A stretch of 5,069 nt of DNA from DATIYW01 sp035517415 (GTDB taxonomy: Bacteria > Acidobacteriota > Thermoanaerobaculia > Thermoanaerobaculales > Thermoanaerobaculaceae), in contig DATIYW010000132.1 of NCBI GenBank assembly GCA_035517415.1, positions 1-5,069 on the forward strand, written 5' to 3'. The notes under the pieces were generated by a model that was not told the origin of the DNA, made no database searches, and saw only the letters and a list, made by a program, of their open reading frames with translations. This document shows, one piece after another, positions 2,576 through 5,069 of the stretch. A program made the translations under genes and the position numbers. The number at the start of each line of letters is the position of its first letter. Positions within the stretch are counted from its first letter, which is position 1.

Positions 2576-5069
2576 GTGCCGATGAGAACACGCTGCCGCC
2601 GTGGCGGTCCGCTCGCCGCCGTCCTCGCCCTCTCGTGCGCCGCCGCCGCGACCGCGCAGACGCCGCCGGTGACCGACGCCGCCGAGCGCCGCATCGCGGT
2701 CGAGAAGCTCGCGGTGGTGGGCAGCGCGCTCTACCTCGCCGCCCACCCCGACGACGAGAACGGCGCGCTCCTCGCCTACCTCGCCAAGGGACGCAAGGTG
2801 CGCGCCGCCTACCTCTCGCTCACCCGCGGCGACGGCGGGCAGAACCTGATCGGCACCGAGCAGGGCGAGCTGCTCGGCGTGCTGCGCACCGAGGAGCTGC
2901 TGGACGCGCGGCGCGTCGACGGCGCGGAGCAGTTCTTCACCCGAGCGATCGACTTCGGCTACTCCAAGACGCCCGGGGAGACGCTGCGGATCTGGGGCCA
3001 CGACGCGGTGCTCGCCGACGTCGTGTGGGTGATCCGCAGCTTCCGGCCCGACGTGATCATCACCCGCTTCCCGACCAACGGCGACGGCGGGCACGGCCAC
3101 CACACCGCCTCCGCGATCCTCGCCGCCGAGGCGTTCACCGCCGCCGCCGACCCGGCGCGCTTCCCCGAGCAGCTCGCCTTCGTCAGGCCGTGGCAGGCGA
3201 AGCGCCTGGTCTGGAACTCCTGGCGCCGTCCGGGCGCGGACGCCGGCGCGGGCGCGAAGCCGCACCTCACGATCGACCTCGGCGCCTACGACCCGGTGCT
3301 CGGGATGAGCTGGGCCGAGATCGCGGCGGCCTCGCGGACGATGCACAAGAGCCAGGGCGGCGCGATCCCGTGGCGGCGCGGCAGCCTCCCCAACGACTTC
3401 GAGCTGGAGGCCGGCGCGCCGTTCGAGAGCGACCTGTTCGACGGCGTCGACCTGACCTGGAACCGCGTGCCGGGCGGCGCGGCGGTGGCCGCCGCGGTCG
3501 CCCGCGCGATCGCCGCCTACTCCGACGAGCATCCCGAGGCGGCGGTGCCGGCGCTGCTCGAAACGCTGGCGGCGATGGACCAGGTGAGCGACGGGCCGTG
3601 GCTCGCGGCCAAGCGGCGCGAGGTGCTGGAGGCGATCCGCTCCTGCGCCGGGCTGTGGCTCGAGGCGATCGCGCCGGAGACGACCGCGAGCCCGGGGAGC
3701 ACCCTGAAGGTGAACGCGACCGCGCTCGACCGCTCGGGCGTGCCGCTCTCGCTGGTGCGCCTCGAGGTCCCGGCGGCCGGGCTCTCGTCGCCGGTCGGCG
3801 CCGCGCTCGCCGCCAACCAGCCGCTCGCCCGCGAGCTCGCGGTCGCCGTGCCGCGCGACGCCCGGGTGAGCCAGCCGTACTGGCTCGAGGGCCGCCACCC
3901 CGAGGGCGTCTACTCCGTCCCGGAGCAGCGCCTGGTCGGCGCGCCGCACTCGCCGCCGCCGCTCGCGGTCACGTTCGTGCTCCAGGCGGGCGGCCGGCAG
4001 CTCGAGTACGCGGTGCCGGTCGCCTACCGCTGGCTCGACCCGGTGGTCGGCGAGCGCACCCGCGAGGTCGCGGTGGTGCCGCGCGTGACCGTCAACCTCG
4101 AGGCGCCGGTGCTGCTGTTCCCCGGCGCCGCCGCGAAGACCGTGCGCGCAACCGTGCAGGCGCACGTCGCCGACACCGCCGCGACGCTTCGCATCGAGCC
4201 TTCCGACGGCTGGCGGGTCGCGCCGGACCACGTCGACGTCAAGCTCGCCAAGGCCGACGACGAGACGACGGTGAGCTTCGCGGTGACGCCGCCGCCGGCG
4301 CCCGGCAGCGGCGAGCTGCACCTCGCCGTGCGCACCGACCGCGAGGAGGCGGCGCGCGCCTTCGTGACCGTCGACCACCCGCACATCGCGCCGCAGACGC
4401 TGCTGCCGCCGGCGGAGGCGAAGCTCGTGCGGGTGGACGTCGCGCCCGCGCGCCGGCGCATCGGCTACGTCATGGGCGCGGGCGACGAAGTGCCGGCGGT
4501 GCTGCGCCAGCTCGGCTTCGAGGTGGCGCTGCTCTCCGACGACGACCTCGCCAACGGCGACCTCGCCGGCTACGACGCGATCGTCACCGGCGTGCGCGCC
4601 TACAACACCCGCGACGTTCTGGCGCAGGCGCAGGAGCGTCTGCTCGCCTACGTCGAGTCCGGCGGCACGCTGGTGGTGCAGTACAACAACGAGCGCGGCC
4701 TCGTCACCGACCGGCTCGGGCCGTACCCGCTCACGCTGGGACGGGAGCGGACCACCGACGAGACGGCCGCGGTCAAGTTCCTCGTCCCCGACCACGTGTT
4801 GCTGCGCACGCCGGACGCGATCGCGGCGCCGGACTTCGACGGCTGGGTGCAGGAGCGCGGTCTCTACTACCCGGCGAAGTGGGACCCGCGCTACCAGGCG
4901 CCGCTGGCGATGGCCGACCCCGGCGAGCAGCCGGCGGACGGGTCGCTGCTGTTCGCCCGCTCCGGCAAGGGGCGATACGTCTATACCGGGCTCGCGTTCT
5001 TCCGCCAGCTCCCGGCCGGCGTGCCGGGCGCGATCCGCCTGTTCGTGAACCTGCTCGCGGGCGGCCGTG
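2576..5069 (+). CDS. Secreted multidomain PIG-L/LmbE-family deacetylase (3' end missing)
   Basis: The frame is open to the window edge, 829 codons from ATG 2582 (numbering used here). Residues 1-25 form a Sec signal peptide (basic start, LAAVLAL core, likely cut ATA|Q). The PIG-L domain follows. AHPDDE (54-59) gives zinc ligands H55 and D58 and the base D57, and TRGDGGQN (81-88) and RTEE (102-105) are family segments. HGHH (171-174) supplies the third ligand, with Gly where Asp is usual. These enzymes remove acetyl groups from N-acetylglucosamine-type sugars, and the substrate here is unknown. SRTMHKSQG (251-259) recurs in long homologues by recall. Residues about 500-600 look Ig-like. From about 626 (RIGYVMGAGDEV) a Rossmann-type domain resembles class I glutamine amidotransferase or ThuA-like folds, with no Cys-His-Glu triad seen. 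The length suggests only a short piece is missing. No neighbour forms an operon with it. Confidence 0.9.
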   Translation, partial: MPMRTRCRRGGPLAAVLALSCAAAATAQTPPVTDAAERRIAVEKLAVVGSALYLAAHPDDENGALLAYLAKGRKVRAAYLSLTRGDGGQNLIGTEQGELLGVLRTEELLDARRVDGAEQFFTRAIDFGYSKTPGETLRIWGHDAVLADVVWVIRSFRPDVIITRFPTNGDGGHGHHTASAILAAEAFTAAADPARFPEQLAFVRPWQAKRLVWNSWRRPGADAGAGAKPHLTIDLGAYDPVLGMSWAEIAAASRTMHKSQGGAIPWRRGSLPNDFELEAGAPFESDLFDGVDLTWNRVPGGAAVAAAVARAIAAYSDEHPEAAVPALLETLAAMDQVSDGPWLAAKRREVLEAIRSCAGLWLEAIAPETTASPGSTLKVNATALDRSGVPLSLVRLEVPAAGLSSPVGAALAANQPLARELAVAVPRDARVSQPYWLEGRHPEGVYSVPEQRLVGAPHSPPPLAVTFVLQAGGRQLEYAVPVAYRWLDPVVGERTREVAVVPRVTVNLEAPVLLFPGAAAKTVRATVQAHVADTAATLRIEPSDGWRVAPDHVDVKLAKADDETTVSFAVTPPPAPGSGELHLAVRTDREEAARAFVTVDHPHIAPQTLLPPAEAKLVRVDVAPARRRIGYVMGAGDEVPAVLRQLGFEVALLSDDDLANGDLAGYDAIVTGVRAYNTRDVLAQAQERLLAYVESGGTLVVQYNNERGLVTDRLGPYPLTLGRERTTDETAAVKFLVPDHVLLRTPDAIAAPDFDGWVQERGLYYPAKWDPRYQAPLAMADPGEQPADGSLLFARSGKGRYVYTGLAFFRQLPAGVPGAIRLFVNLLAGGR

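Noticed and set aside
2226..2585. Plus-strand open frame of 119 codons before the PIG-L gene
   Set aside because: Arg/Ser/Pro-rich composition, no motif and no ribosome binding site. It ends inside the PIG-L start region in another frame.
2630..2640. Lipoprotein cleavage site at Cys19 of the PIG-L protein
   Set aside because: The residues before it (A-L-S) do not fit a good lipobox, which wants Leu, Val or Ile at -3. The A-T-A|Q signal peptidase I site six residues later fits better.
1910..4795. Very long minus-strand open frame (961 codons) opposite the PIG-L gene
   Set aside because: Its translation is an Arg/Val/Gly/Ala/His-rich string without domain motifs. The plus strand encodes a clear signal peptide and PIG-L motifs, and the antisense frame also runs into the DUF1801 gene. 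High GC suppresses stop codons opposite real genes.

Overview
The window is high-GC bacterial DNA with strong G/C bias at third codon positions. Nothing in it fixes the taxon. The large secreted PIG-L deacetylase at the right end has an architecture I associate with Acidobacteriota, Gemmatimonadota and similar soil or sediment lineages, so the taxonomic guess is weak. The window is probably a chromosomal contig with an accessory left end.

Left end (1-619): a piece of an integron cassette array. Positions 43-140 form a 98-nt attC recombination site. Both outer core boxes (GTCTAAC and GTTAGGC), a matching pair of inner boxes and a long central hairpin can be seen by eye. A cassette gene for a small GIY-YIG nuclease-superfamily protein starts 14 nt after the site. 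Its stop codon lies inside another attC-type core box, GCCTAAC (613-619), but no second half of an attC follows. The array therefore appears to be cut off there. No integrase gene is present in the window.

Middle (615-2216): a two-gene minus-strand operon encodes an ArsR-type repressor (1120-1485) and an AHSA1/SRPBCC-domain protein (615-1142), with a 23-nt overlap. Its promoter is readable (TTGCAT-N17-TACACT) and places the transcript start at about the repressor's own ATG. A perfect 7-6-7 inverted repeat covers the -10 edge and that start codon, which suggests a leaderless, self-repressed operon. Divergently, after 248 nt containing GTTC/GAAC repeats, lies a gene for a DUF1801-family protein (1734-2216).

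Right end (2217-5069): 359 nt without a convincing gene ends in a possible ECF-sigma-type promoter and a ribosome binding site. These lead into a large exported enzyme running off the window edge. It has a signal peptide, a PIG-L/LmbE zinc deacetylase domain with AHPDDE and HGHH motifs, an Ig-like middle region, and a C-terminal Rossmann-like domain resembling class I glutamine amidotransferases. Because it has no stop inside the window it is easily missed, and a long antisense open frame covers much of it.

The ArsR and SRPBCC genes clearly form one unit, and DUF1801 may share its control. The cassette gene and the PIG-L gene show no functional link to them.
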